This document shows, in pieces, positions 8,639-17,116 of a stretch of DNA of 46,092 nt. Below the pieces are notes generated by a model. The model saw nothing but the letters and a program-made list of their open reading frames with translations, was not told the origin of the DNA and did not search any database. The translations under genes and the position numbers were made by a program. The DNA comes from Phycisphaerales bacterium (GTDB taxonomy: Bacteria; Planctomycetota; Phycisphaerae; Phycisphaerales; SM1A02): the NCBI GenBank assembly GCA_014237965.1, contig JABABZ010000004.1:1-46092 (forward strand), given 5' to 3'. Position 1 is the first letter of the stretch. Every line of letters starts with the position of its first letter.

Positions 8639-8905
8639 TCAGGCGGTCTTTGGGGAATTTTCGAGTCGTCGAGCCGTGGCGACCAGGGTCTGGGTGTGGC
8701 ATGCCACGCAAGGGCCATACTCGGCCAGAAGGAGGCTGCGAGCCGCCTTCAGGTGTTCGGCGCTCGGCAGGGGACCATCCTCGATCGATGCCTCGGCATC
8801 CGTCGGAAGACCATTGCAGGACATGCCGACGCCCGCGGAGGGCAGATCGATTTCGACCATGGGTCGGTCGGGCGGTCGGAGTCTGGTCGGCATGACTTCT
8901 TGCAT
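8639..8905 (-). CDS. small protein with a CxxCH motif
   Basis: A frame of up to 88 aa with GC-rich third positions typical of the neighbours. It ends near a CVACH motif in the context YGPCVACHTQT. CxxCH is the covalent haem c attachment signature, but no signal peptide is visible, so zinc binding or chance are equally possible. In-frame ATGs at 8905, 8893 and 8860 are all weakly supported by ribosome sites. It lies downstream of, and on the same strand as, the PLP enzyme gene. I do not recognise a family. Confidence 0.4.
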   Translation of the reverse strand: MQEVMPTRLRPPDRPMVEIDLPSAGVGMSCNGLPTDAEASIEDGPLPSAEHLKAARSLLLAEYGPCVACHTQTLVATARRLENSPKTA

Positions 8906-9017
8906 CGGCGAAAACAGGTCGCGAGCGTTCAAGCATCGCGCATGATTTTGGTTGGTGCTCTTCTCAAAGGTGTCCGGAACGATCGAATCATCCTTTTCGA
9001 CGTGGCGGTCCTCGGGG

Positions 9018-10268
9018 TCAGAGCGACAGAGGTTCCTCGAGAACATCGCACAAGCGATCGATTTCGGACAGGGTGTTGTAATGCACTGCGGAGATTCGGA
9101 CCACTCCCGACTCGACCGGAATTCCCATTTGTTCGCAGAGCCGATGGGCGTACATGTGTCCGTGGCGGATGCCGATTCCTGCAGAATGGGCGATTTCGAC
9201 GATACGTCGCGGATCGAGGGAGTCATGGACCATCGACACCGTTGAAACACGGAGAGCGATGTCTGCGGAGTCGGGTCCGATGATTTTCACGGAATCATGT
9301 GCACCGAGTCTTTCCAGGAGCCTCTTCTGGACCGGCGCTTCCAAGGCGGCCATCGTGTCGAAGGCTTGCCGGACGACGTCGAAGTCGCAGGTTTCCGCGT
9401 CCGCGGCGGCCGGGCGTTCGTCACCGGCCAGGAACGCGAGGAGGTTCGGAAGTGCGCAGAGGCCGGCGCATCCTTCATGGCTGACTCCGCCGAGTTCGAA
9501 CTTGTAGGGGATCTCGTCCGCCGGAATGAAGAAGTGATTCGGACCCTCGAGTTCGGCGATCGCTTCGTGTCGAGCGAAGAGCCCACCCATGTGAGGTCCG
9601 TAGACCTTGTACGTGCTCCAGGCGTAGAAGTCGACGTCCCAGGCACGAACATCGATCGCCCGATGCGGGGCATAGGCGACGCCATCGACGACGACGCGTC
9701 CGCCCGCCGCATGGACCATGGCGGTGGCGGCCTGAACGTCCACGATCTCCCCGAGGAGGTTGGAGACGTGTGGAAAGGCGACGATCCGGGTTCGTTCGGA
9801 GAGAACGGTTTCGAGGTCCTTCAGATCAAGTGATCCGGTTTCGGGGTTCACTCGCCACCATCGGATCACGGCGCCCTGTCGTTCGAGTTCGACCCAGCAA
9901 CCGATGTTCGCCTCATGGCCCTGTTCGCAGACCACGATCTCGTCGCCGGGGCGGATCGTTCGAGCGATGCTGTGTGCAAGAACGTGCATCAGGCTGGTGC
10001 AGCTCGAACCGAGGATGACTCGGCCGATTCCTTCGCCGTTCACGAATCGGTCCATGAACCGGTGTGCTCGTTCGACGGTGGCAGTCGCGCGATTGCTCGC
10101 GGGGTAACCAGCGCCGAGTTGAACGTAGTCGTCGAGAAGGTGAGCGCGGATCGCATCCGCCACTTGTACGGGGACCTGCGAGCCGCCGGCGTTCTCCAGC
10201 AGCACGGTCCCTCGGGCGAGCGCCGGGAACTGCGAGCGGAGTGCATCGATGTCGGGGGTGTGCGGCAT
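9018..10268 (-). CDS. class V aminotransferase, cysteine-desulfurase-like, catalytic Cys absent
   Basis: A 416-aa fold-type I PLP enzyme closest in pattern to cysteine-desulfurase-like proteins. The Schiff-base lysine is Lys221 in STYKVYGPH, the PLP-binding Asp is in VVVDGVAYAP (Asp195), and the ring-stacking His region is EQGHEAN (His118). In true desulfurases the late loop reads RxGxHCA; here it reads RHGHMYA, so Tyr373 replaces the persulfide-forming Cys. A desulfurase reaction therefore looks unlikely; another PLP reaction such as lyase, epimerase or aminotransferase is more probable. No SufE, iron-sulfur scaffold or tRNA-thiolation gene is nearby. The ATG at 10268 has only a weak purine-rich ribosome site. 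Confidence 0.85.
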   Translation of the reverse strand: MPHTPDIDALRSQFPALARGTVLLENAGGSQVPVQVADAIRAHLLDDYVQLGAGYPASNRATATVERAHRFMDRFVNGEGIGRVILGSSCTSLMHVLAHSIARTIRPGDEIVVCEQGHEANIGCWVELERQGAVIRWWRVNPETGSLDLKDLETVLSERTRIVAFPHVSNLLGEIVDVQAATAMVHAAGGRVVVDGVAYAPHRAIDVRAWDVDFYAWSTYKVYGPHMGGLFARHEAIAELEGPNHFFIPADEIPYKFELGGVSHEGCAGLCALPNLLAFLAGDERPAAADAETCDFDVVRQAFDTMAALEAPVQKRLLERLGAHDSVKIIGPDSADIALRVSTVSMVHDSLDPRRIVEIAHSAGIGIRHGHMYAHRLCEQMGIPVESGVVRISAVHYNTLSEIDRLCDVLEEPLSL

Positions 10269-10327
10269 GCTTGTTCTTTCGATCAGGTGGCGGGATTCGT
10301 TTCAAGGGGGTCGATGGAAATCAGGAG

Positions 10328-12244
10328 TCAGTCTTTCTTCCCGCCACCGAAGAGATCACCCAGGCCATTGCCGATCACGTCGCCGAGGCCCTTCTGAAGG
10401 TCTTCAGGGATGGTGATTCCCGTCTCTTCCTCGAGTTTCTTGAGGCCTCGGCCGAGTTGCACGTCCGCCTCTTCCCGGGCGCGGGAGGCGAGTGCGTCCG
10501 CGCCGGCGGCCTTCAACGCGTCCGCGAGCCGAGCGTCGTCGATCAGAATGGAGGGATCTTCGAGTCTGCCCAGGACATCGATTCGGATGGGAAGTTCACG
10601 GATCGTCGCCTGTTCTCCACCGATGCTGATCGTGGAATCCCGGAGCACGACGTCGAGGGGCGCCGCGATTCTCACCTTCGGTCGGAGCATGAACACGCCG
10701 GACATCGCGGCGTCGATCGTGCCGCCTCGGAACGCCGGGGGATCCGACTTGACCAGTTGATTCACGATGCGGCCCGCTTCCATTCGTCGAACGGCGAAGT
10801 CGAATCTGTTCTCGGTCGGCGTCGATGAGAGCCTGCCGAGGCGGATCACCAGGTCCAAGGACTCGTCGCTCGAGGCAAGCGAGAGCGACGGAGGTTCCTC
10901 GACCAGCAGTGGTTGGGTCGAGAACGACTCCAACACGATGTCGTACGTGGGTGTTGCGGCATCGAGACGTCGTCCCCGGCGAAGCCCGGAGGCTTCGATT
11001 CGTCGCACCAGCAGGGTCGGTGTCTCGTCGATGAGGTGCGTGGCTCGAACCCCGGCGTACCCATGCAGATCGACCTGTTCTCGCAACCACGCTTCAAAGG
11101 ACGGCGAATCGGGTCCCTGGATCTTCCCCTCGGCGGTGTCGTCGCCGTCGGCCTGATCGGGTATTCGGTTCGCGAGTTCTTCGATGCCTCGACGGATCTG
11201 TTCCAGCCGCTCACGCCAATCACGGGCGTTCTTGAGGTAGTCCCCGAGTCGGCCGCCGGGGAGCGATTCTTCATCCAGGATCTCCTCTTCCGGCCTCGTC
11301 TCGATCTTGCCGTCGTCACCGGGATCGATGAAGACCACGCCGGGAGTGGTTCGGACTTCGTCGTTCAGGGCATCGACCACAAGGACGAGATCGACACTGA
11401 GTCGGCGACGAAGAATATCCGCAAGGTCGAGATCCGCAGTGATCATCGCGGCCTGAAGCAGGTTTCGATCGAGATTCGAGGTGTCACAGACCTGGAGATC
11501 CCGGACCTCGGCCCGGCCATCGAGCCAGCGAATCTCGACGGCCCCGACGTCGACGGTCGATCCGTTGAGCCGAGTCAGTTGCGACTGAAGGAGGCCGCGT
11601 GCCATCTCGCCGGAGAATGACCACATGCCCAACGCGATCAGGCCGATGAGGGTCACCACGACGGCGAGTCCGCTGACTCGGATCGGTGAGCCGCGTCGAT
11701 CCGCGATCGCACTGAACCCACCTTTGGGAATTCCACCGAAGAGGATCCAGGCGGCCAACCGGGTGCTTCTTCGGGCGGTGATCGCCTTCACTGCATCGCG
11801 ATCGCTCTCCAGAGATGCCAGAGTCTGCCGAAGGCGGATGACGGCTCGGCCCACGATCAGGCCCAGTAGGACCCCCGTGACCAGGCCGAGCACCAGCCCG
11901 CCGACCGCGAAGTAACTCTCGAATCCCATCCAGGCGGTCACCGGCCCGTTGGCGAGCGCACGCACGATGGGTTCCGTCGGGCCGTCGATGAGCACCCGTC
12001 CGATCCAGAAGGCGAGGGGCGCCAGTGCGATCGAGAGCAGCTTCGTCCCGGCAGCGACGAGGCCCGCCAGAAAGATGTTCGCATGGAGGACGAGCAACAG
12101 GAACATGACGAGGATGCCCGGCACCAACCCCGATCCGGCGATCGGTAGAAAGCCCAGGAGGGACCCCAGAAGGCACGCCAGCATGATCTGTGTGGGGGTC
12201 GCGACGCCGATCATGGTCTTGAGAAAACGTCGGATCGTGAGCAT
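10328..12244 (-). CDS. fused DUF2062-like membrane domain and AsmA-like domain protein
   Basis: A 638-aa membrane protein. The first ~160 residues (MLTIRRFLK, PTQIMLACLLGSLLGFLP) form several membrane helices resembling the small family TIGR03546. Another helix near 200-220 leads to a long extracytoplasmic region resembling the AsmA-like family TIGR03545. From memory those two families are usually separate adjacent genes; here they appear as one polypeptide. AsmA-like proteins are associated with envelope lipid transport or assembly, so an envelope role is an inference. The tail holds repeated Ala/Glu helices and ends in a Gly/Lys run. The start at 12244 sits 7 nt after a GGAGGA ribosome site; the ATG at 12247 is an alternative. 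Confidence 0.7.
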   Translation of the reverse strand: MLTIRRFLKTMIGVATPTQIMLACLLGSLLGFLPIAGSGLVPGILVMFLLLVLHANIFLAGLVAAGTKLLSIALAPLAFWIGRVLIDGPTEPIVRALANGPVTAWMGFESYFAVGGLVLGLVTGVLLGLIVGRAVIRLRQTLASLESDRDAVKAITARRSTRLAAWILFGGIPKGGFSAIADRRGSPIRVSGLAVVVTLIGLIALGMWSFSGEMARGLLQSQLTRLNGSTVDVGAVEIRWLDGRAEVRDLQVCDTSNLDRNLLQAAMITADLDLADILRRRLSVDLVLVVDALNDEVRTTPGVVFIDPGDDGKIETRPEEEILDEESLPGGRLGDYLKNARDWRERLEQIRRGIEELANRIPDQADGDDTAEGKIQGPDSPSFEAWLREQVDLHGYAGVRATHLIDETPTLLVRRIEASGLRRGRRLDAATPTYDIVLESFSTQPLLVEEPPSLSLASSDESLDLVIRLGRLSSTPTENRFDFAVRRMEAGRIVNQLVKSDPPAFRGGTIDAAMSGVFMLRPKVRIAAPLDVVLRDSTISIGGEQATIRELPIRIDVLGRLEDPSILIDDARLADALKAAGADALASRAREEADVQLGRGLKKLEEETGITIPEDLQKGLGDVIGNGLGDLFGGGKKD

Positions 12245-12268
12245 CATCGGGTCCTCCGGAGTTGCACG

Positions 12269-12302
12269 GTACACGCCGCGGTCGTGACTCGCGGCGCGGT
12301 AC
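12269..12302. repeat. imperfect inverted repeat in a divergent promoter region
   Basis: GTAC (12269-12272) pairs with GTAC (12299-12302), and CGCCGCG (12274-12280) with CGCGGCG (12290-12296), with a small internal bulge. It sits between the divergent genes starting at 12244 and 12370, so it may be an operator or a leader hairpin. Confidence 0.35.
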
Positions 12303-12305
12303 GCT
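12298..12305 (+). promoter_or_regulatory. GGTACGCT -10-like element
   Basis: Matches the GGTAnnnT pattern found before other genes in the window and would give a leader of about 60 nt for the lipoprotein gene at 12370, whose ATG has an AAGGAA ribosome site. It overlaps the right arm of the inverted repeat. Confidence 0.3.
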
Positions 12306-12369
12306 CTCCGCGGAGTCATCCACCAGAGTCTCAAGACCACCACCTATCGCCGTTTCGAAGGAATCCAAG

Positions 12370-13014
12370 ATGAAGAGCCGCCGATCCGCACGGAATCACC
12401 TGATGTCGACGCTCGTTCGGTGGGGCGTGCTCCTTGGTTTGTCGCTCTCGATCGGATGCTCGTCGCAGGATCCGGCGGGCCTTCGTTTGACGCTCCGAGA
12501 GGATGGAAAGGGTTCGATCGCGGTGGCGGCGTTGACCTTGCCGGCGATGGCGTCGGTCGAGCAACGCGACACGACCGGAGTCGATTGGGATCTCGCGGCG
12601 AAGTTGACGTTCACGACCGGAGCCTTCGACTCGCTCGATGCGGTCGCGTTCGAAGACCTCGAAGTCGACTCCGTGGAGTTCACCGACCCGGGTGGGACGA
12701 TTCGAATCAGTATTCCCCGTGGACCCGATGCGAAGTGGTACAAGACGATCCATGCATCGGCCAAGGATCGAGGGCGTTTGCAGAAGGCCCTCGATGGCGC
12801 GATCGATCAGATCGAGATCCATGAGAACGTGACGATCGCCGTGGAGGTCGAGAAGGCACGAGTCGCGGCCAGCCTGGTCCGAACCGTGCCTCAGGTGACG
12901 GTGAGCGAGAAGCGAGGAGTGGTCTCCGTGGTGATACCGCTCGAAGTTCTCGAAGCACCCGGGTCACCCATGATCTTGGTGATCAACTGGGAAGCGATGG
13001 CCGCCAAGAAGTGA
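12370..13014 (+). CDS. small lipoprotein of unknown function
   Basis: A 214-aa protein with a basic N-terminus, a hydrophobic stretch and a lipobox LSIGC (Cys about residue 30), so it should be exported and lipidated. The mature part is a mixed beta/alpha domain rich in alternating charged and hydrophobic residues, with no cysteines and no motif I recognise. The start is the ATG after AAGGAA at 12358-12363; the frame is open upstream but lacks a signal. It is divergent from the AsmA-like gene and converges on the acylase gene. Confidence 0.7.
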   Translation: MKSRRSARNHLMSTLVRWGVLLGLSLSIGCSSQDPAGLRLTLREDGKGSIAVAALTLPAMASVEQRDTTGVDWDLAAKLTFTTGAFDSLDAVAFEDLEVDSVEFTDPGGTIRISIPRGPDAKWYKTIHASAKDRGRLQKALDGAIDQIEIHENVTIAVEVEKARVAASLVRTVPQVTVSEKRGVVSVVIPLEVLEAPGSPMILVINWEAMAAKK

Positions 13015-13047
13015 GGGTGTTGATCCAGCTCCCTTGATCCGGACGGG

Positions 13048-15384
13048 TCAGGGTGCCGTCGGCACGAGGTCGATCACGTTCACCGGCGGTCCGGGCAGCA
13101 GCGGCGACGGTGTTCCCGCAGCCCAGGCGGCGTGACGATCCGCGAAGTGCGGCGATCGCGGGTCGCCGGATTGTCCTCCCGGCACGGTGAGGATCGCCTT
13201 CGATCGATCCGACGGCGACACGATCATTCGGGCCGAAGCACCGAACGATCCGCTCTGCACCCGCACCGCGCCCCAATGTCCCGCCTGCGGCACCGAAGGA
13301 AGATCGAAGCGGTCGCCGATCAGCGGATTGACCGCGCCGAGGGGATTCGGGAACACGCCCCGATTCCGTTCCGACCACGGCGTGTCCGGATCCTCGACGT
13401 ACGCGTCGATCGCTTTCGCCGCCGCGTCACGAAGCAACTGATCCCAGGAATCGAGATCGCCGGGGAGCAGGGAAGGGAAGCGACGTTCCAGCGTGGCGAG
13501 ACAGATGTTGTTGCCGATCGCGGAAGCGGCCGTCCGTCGTCTCGACTCGTCGATGTCGGCTTCCGACGTCACGCGGTCGAAGATCGCCGTCCGGGTTCGT
13601 CGAATCGCCGCGCGACGAAATGCTTCGATCACGGGTACCGCGAGGCTCTCGGCGGTGGCGGAGCCGTCCCAGGCGCGGACGATCTCGAGGGTGGCGTCGC
13701 GATCAGGCTCGACGGGCATCGACTCGAGCGTTTCGATCAGGAGCCGTCGGTAGGGGACGAATCGCTGGATCGTCTCGTCGAGCTGGATCGCGAGCAGATC
13801 GAGTTCGGAGGCCGGTTGCGTCGCCGCCAGGTCCTGCCGGATCCGCCAGGCGCGACCGCCGTCGGCCCAGTTGCTGCCGAGCCTCGCGGCGGATTCGAGC
13901 GGAACGAGCCGGTTGTTCGCGGTGAAGAGGAAACCCGACTCGGGATCGACCACCCGAGGGCGATCGGTTTCGGGCAGCGGACCGAACCAGCCGGTGGTCG
14001 CGTCGTGGGTCACGGGGCTTCGCCCGTCGTAGCCACGGCGATCGGGAAGCCAGCCGCTCAACGTCCAACCGATGCGACCGTCCCGATCGGCGACCAGAAC
14101 GTTCTGCGATGGGCCGTACCATCGGGCGGCCACGTCGAGTGCCGACTCCACATCGTCGACGCCACCGAGGTCGACGAGTCCGAGATTCACGGCGCCGGGC
14201 TGGTCGGAGACCCGAAGAAGACTCACCGGTCGATCCGACCAGGGTGTGTTCTCCAGCACCGGTCCCCATCGCGTCCATCGACTCTCGATGACGACGGGAT
14301 CGGCCCCGCGAACGGTGATCTCGACCTTCCGTACGTCGAACGCCTCCCATCCTTCCGGGACCCGGTATCGACCGGAATCTTCGGGATCGACGTCGATCAG
14401 CACCAGGTCCTCGAAGTCACCGGTGGTGTTGGTCAGTCCCCAGGCGATCGACTCGGTCGATCCGATCGGGAATCCCGGTACGCCCGGGATCGTGATGCCG
14501 ACCAGCTCGATCTGGTCCCAGGCGAGCGCGGCGGGGTACCAGATACCCGGGGTCGAGTACCGAAGGTGTGGATCGTTCGCGAGAATCGCGCGCCCATCGG
14601 ACGTCCGCGTTCCCGCGACCGCGAAACTGTTCGATCCGGGTCGAAGATCGGGGGCCGGCGGGTCGGCGAGCCACGCCTGCCCGTCGTCGGGTGCGGGCTT
14701 TCCGGTGGCGGGAGGGTCGGGAATGAACTCCGCGTCGGTCGGATCGATCAGCAGGGCGTCCCAGCGGCCCTGCACGCTCAGGAGCCAGGCGGCGACCTCC
14801 GCGGGAACCGTTTCCCGAAGCAGTCCGACGTTCGGTTCACGGTTCGCCGACCGCTGCAGGGTGTCGAAGAGGGCGAGCATCACGAGCACCGAGTCCGATG
14901 GACGCCACGCTTCGGGGCGGATGTTCAGCAGTCGGTATTCGGCGGGCGGAGGATCCATCGTCGCGACCGCGGCATTCACGCCCCGGGTGTAGTGCTCGAG
15001 CAACGAACGCTCGTCGGCGGGAAGCTCGGTGACGATCCGTTCGGCGATCGCGCGGCGTCGTCGGAGCGCCGGCGTTCGATCGGCGCCCACCATCGCCGGA
15101 CCGATGAGGGCGGCGAGTTCGCCCGCCACGCTTCTCCGGGTCAGGTCCATCTGGACGAGTCGATCCCGGGCATGCATGAACCCGAGTGCCGCATATGCGT
15201 CGTTCCGGTGGTCGGCGTGGATCGACGGCATCCCCAGTGCGTCCAGATCGATGCGAACCGCGTCGGCGAGGCCGACGACGGGGACGGCTTCGGAGATGGT
15301 CGCCTTCGATGGGTCGACGGGGACGCCAGCATCGAGCGTCAGGATGAGGAGGAGTGCGGAAAGGCCGGCGAGCGGGATCGACAT
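13048..15384 (-). CDS. penicillin acylase family (S45) Ntn hydrolase
   Basis: A 778-aa exported amidohydrolase of the penicillin/acyl-homoserine-lactone acylase family. These are made as one chain that cleaves itself into alpha and beta subunits, the beta N-terminal Ser being the nucleophile. The cleavage site is visible as PGSNSF with Ser251 predicted as nucleophile, followed by AILANDPHL and an oxyanion Asn region GLTNTTGDFED. A hydrophobic signal (SIPLAGLSALLLILTLDAG) begins at the ATG at 15384, which decides the start over a longer in-frame option. The natural substrate may be an acyl amide, such as a peptide, lactone or antibiotic; it cannot be told from sequence. It is divergent from the gene at 15441. 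Confidence 0.9.
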   Translation of the reverse strand: MSIPLAGLSALLLILTLDAGVPVDPSKATISEAVPVVGLADAVRIDLDALGMPSIHADHRNDAYAALGFMHARDRLVQMDLTRRSVAGELAALIGPAMVGADRTPALRRRRAIAERIVTELPADERSLLEHYTRGVNAAVATMDPPPAEYRLLNIRPEAWRPSDSVLVMLALFDTLQRSANREPNVGLLRETVPAEVAAWLLSVQGRWDALLIDPTDAEFIPDPPATGKPAPDDGQAWLADPPAPDLRPGSNSFAVAGTRTSDGRAILANDPHLRYSTPGIWYPAALAWDQIELVGITIPGVPGFPIGSTESIAWGLTNTTGDFEDLVLIDVDPEDSGRYRVPEGWEAFDVRKVEITVRGADPVVIESRWTRWGPVLENTPWSDRPVSLLRVSDQPGAVNLGLVDLGGVDDVESALDVAARWYGPSQNVLVADRDGRIGWTLSGWLPDRRGYDGRSPVTHDATTGWFGPLPETDRPRVVDPESGFLFTANNRLVPLESAARLGSNWADGGRAWRIRQDLAATQPASELDLLAIQLDETIQRFVPYRRLLIETLESMPVEPDRDATLEIVRAWDGSATAESLAVPVIEAFRRAAIRRTRTAIFDRVTSEADIDESRRRTAASAIGNNICLATLERRFPSLLPGDLDSWDQLLRDAAAKAIDAYVEDPDTPWSERNRGVFPNPLGAVNPLIGDRFDLPSVPQAGHWGAVRVQSGSFGASARMIVSPSDRSKAILTVPGGQSGDPRSPHFADRHAAWAAGTPSPLLPGPPVNVIDLVPTAP

Positions 15385-15428
15385 GAAAATTGCCCTGAAG
15401 TGTTCGGCGAAGGTCGCTCCCGGCACCG

Positions 15429-15434
15429 TAGCAT
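15429..15434 (+). promoter_or_regulatory. TAGCAT -10-like hexamer, leaderless start
   Basis: TAGCAT ends 6 nt before the ATG at 15441; no ribosome site is present. Same pattern and spacing as the other candidate leaderless starts. Confidence 0.4.
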
Positions 15435-15440
15435 GCGGAT

Positions 15441-17111
15441 ATGCCTCAGCATCGAAACAACACGGCATCTCCCTCCTCCCTGCGACCGGTCCGGTCTTTC
15501 ATCGGCGGCCCGCTCGGAATGGTCCCGGCTCAACTGGCGATTCCGGCCTTGCTGGCAGGAATGGTGCTGGCTCAAGGGTGTCGTCAGGACCCGCCTCCGC
15601 CGCCCTCCGGCGATCAGAATTCTCTCGAGAAACCCGTGGCACCAGTCGAGGCCTCCGACGAGTCGGAAACTTCCGCATCAAGACTCGTGATCACCGGGAC
15701 CACGGTCCTGACCGACTTCGCGATGGGTTCTTCCGGCCTGTGGGAATCCATGGTGCTCGAGGAGTCAACGGTGGTCATTCAGGATGGCCGTGTTTCCGGG
15801 ATCGTTCCCTCCAAGAACTTCGTCTTGTTTCCCTCCGACGTCGTGGTCACCGGCCGTGGCCGATTCGTCATGGCGGCGCCGTTGGTCGTGGGCGGCGGTG
15901 ATGGAGCCGAGGTCGGTGCCTGGTTGGAAGGCGGACGGATGATCGACGGATTGCTCTCCGGCATCGGAGGAGTGATCGTGCCGAGAGAGTTCGTCGAATC
16001 ACGCGATGGACGTTGTCTCACCGCGCGGACCCGGGATCGGGAGATCGCCGCTTCCGACCTTCTTCCGCTCGCGGAGGGTGACACGGTGCCTCCAGACGAT
16101 CTCCTGACGCTTCCGATCTCGGGCCGACTGATCGACACCTACGCGTCGGCGTTGAGTGAGCGGGTCAATGCCGGAGAGGATCACATCGGCCTGCTCGCGA
16201 CCCTCACCAGTCTGCCAGCGGCCGCCATCGGGCGCCCTTCTCTGGGTCTGGTCGAACAGGGGTCTTCCGCCAAGCTCCTGGTGTTGGACTCGAATCCCAT
16301 CGACGACCCTCGGGCGGTGTTCGAACCCTTCGCGGTCGTGGTCGGTGATCGAATCCTCCGCCGGTCGGAACTGCTGGTGCTTCGTGAGGCATCCGATCGA
16401 GGCGCGGACATGCGACGCCAGATCGCGGCGGAAGAACCTGAGGGTGAGTGGTCACCTCCCCTGCGACGCTGGCTCAGCAGCACACAGGGGCAGGTCTACG
16501 GCGGATCCGTCGCGGCCGGTGAAGCCGGTGATGTGAAGTTCGCCACGCGGACCGGACAGCCTCGGTTCGACCGGACCGTCGGATCTCTGGTGCGGAGTCC
16601 TTCGGCGGGTCGACCGAATCTCGACCTCACCTACACCGGTCCCCCGGAATCGTTCCGAATCACGACGACGCCCGACGCGGATGGTCTTGCCGTCGATCTT
16701 CAAATCGTCGATCGGCCTCGGATGACCCCCGGTTCGCCGGGACCGAATGGCGTTCCCATCGTCGACCTCGCCCTCGACCTGGATGTACGTCGTGATGCGA
16801 TGATGGCATCCACCGGTGTCTACGAGTTCGACGCTCAGGAACTGCTCTACGGCAGTGGTCCGATCGGACTCGGGCCCCGTCGATTCCGGTTGACGCCGAT
16901 CGATCCCGATTCCTGCCCCCCGTGTTTCGAGGGATTCGAGCGGGTGTGGAATCTGGAGATCTTCGATCTCGATTCAACGCCGCCGACGGTCGCCGGTGTC
17001 GCGACGGTCGCGTTTCGCGCCGGAGCACCGGCACGAGTCCGGTTTGAAGTGGGGATCGACCCGATCTGGCTCGACGAGACACCGTCGGTCGGACGAGCCC
17101 CGTTGAACTGA
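15441..17111 (+). CDS. amidohydrolase-like lipoprotein lacking the catalytic barrel
   Basis: A 556-aa lipoprotein: lipobox LAQGC (Cys47), then a Pro-rich linker. Residues 81-150 resemble the first strand set of amidohydrolases (VVIQDGRVSGIVPS and GRGRFVMAAPL). Residues 264-310 resemble their C-terminal strands (PSLGLVEQGSSAKLLVLDS, VVVGDRIL). The usual metal-binding HxH after the first part is absent (VMAAPLVVGGGD instead), and only about 110 residues replace the roughly 300-residue barrel. Residues about 340-556 form a beta-rich domain I do not recognise, with a CPPC motif. A catalytic amidohydrolase is therefore unlikely; a binding or structural role is more plausible. It converges on the hydrolase gene with a 5-bp gap. 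Confidence 0.7.
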   Translation: MPQHRNNTASPSSLRPVRSFIGGPLGMVPAQLAIPALLAGMVLAQGCRQDPPPPPSGDQNSLEKPVAPVEASDESETSASRLVITGTTVLTDFAMGSSGLWESMVLEESTVVIQDGRVSGIVPSKNFVLFPSDVVVTGRGRFVMAAPLVVGGGDGAEVGAWLEGGRMIDGLLSGIGGVIVPREFVESRDGRCLTARTRDREIAASDLLPLAEGDTVPPDDLLTLPISGRLIDTYASALSERVNAGEDHIGLLATLTSLPAAAIGRPSLGLVEQGSSAKLLVLDSNPIDDPRAVFEPFAVVVGDRILRRSELLVLREASDRGADMRRQIAAEEPEGEWSPPLRRWLSSTQGQVYGGSVAAGEAGDVKFATRTGQPRFDRTVGSLVRSPSAGRPNLDLTYTGPPESFRITTTPDADGLAVDLQIVDRPRMTPGSPGPNGVPIVDLALDLDVRRDAMMASTGVYEFDAQELLYGSGPIGLGPRRFRLTPIDPDSCPPCFEGFERVWNLEIFDLDSTPPTVAGVATVAFRAGAPARVRFEVGIDPIWLDETPSVGRAPLN

Positions 17112-17116
17112 ATCCA

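Noticed and set aside
8561-9283. A 240-codon plus-strand frame over the small CxxCH gene and the PLP enzyme end
   Set aside because: It overlaps the well-supported PLP enzyme and has no recognisable domain.
13132-15690. An 852-codon open frame on the plus strand opposite the acylase gene
   Set aside because: Its composition is extreme in Arg, Gly and Asp with no domain. It is the expected mirror of a GC-rich gene whose minus-strand reading gives a clean Ntn hydrolase.
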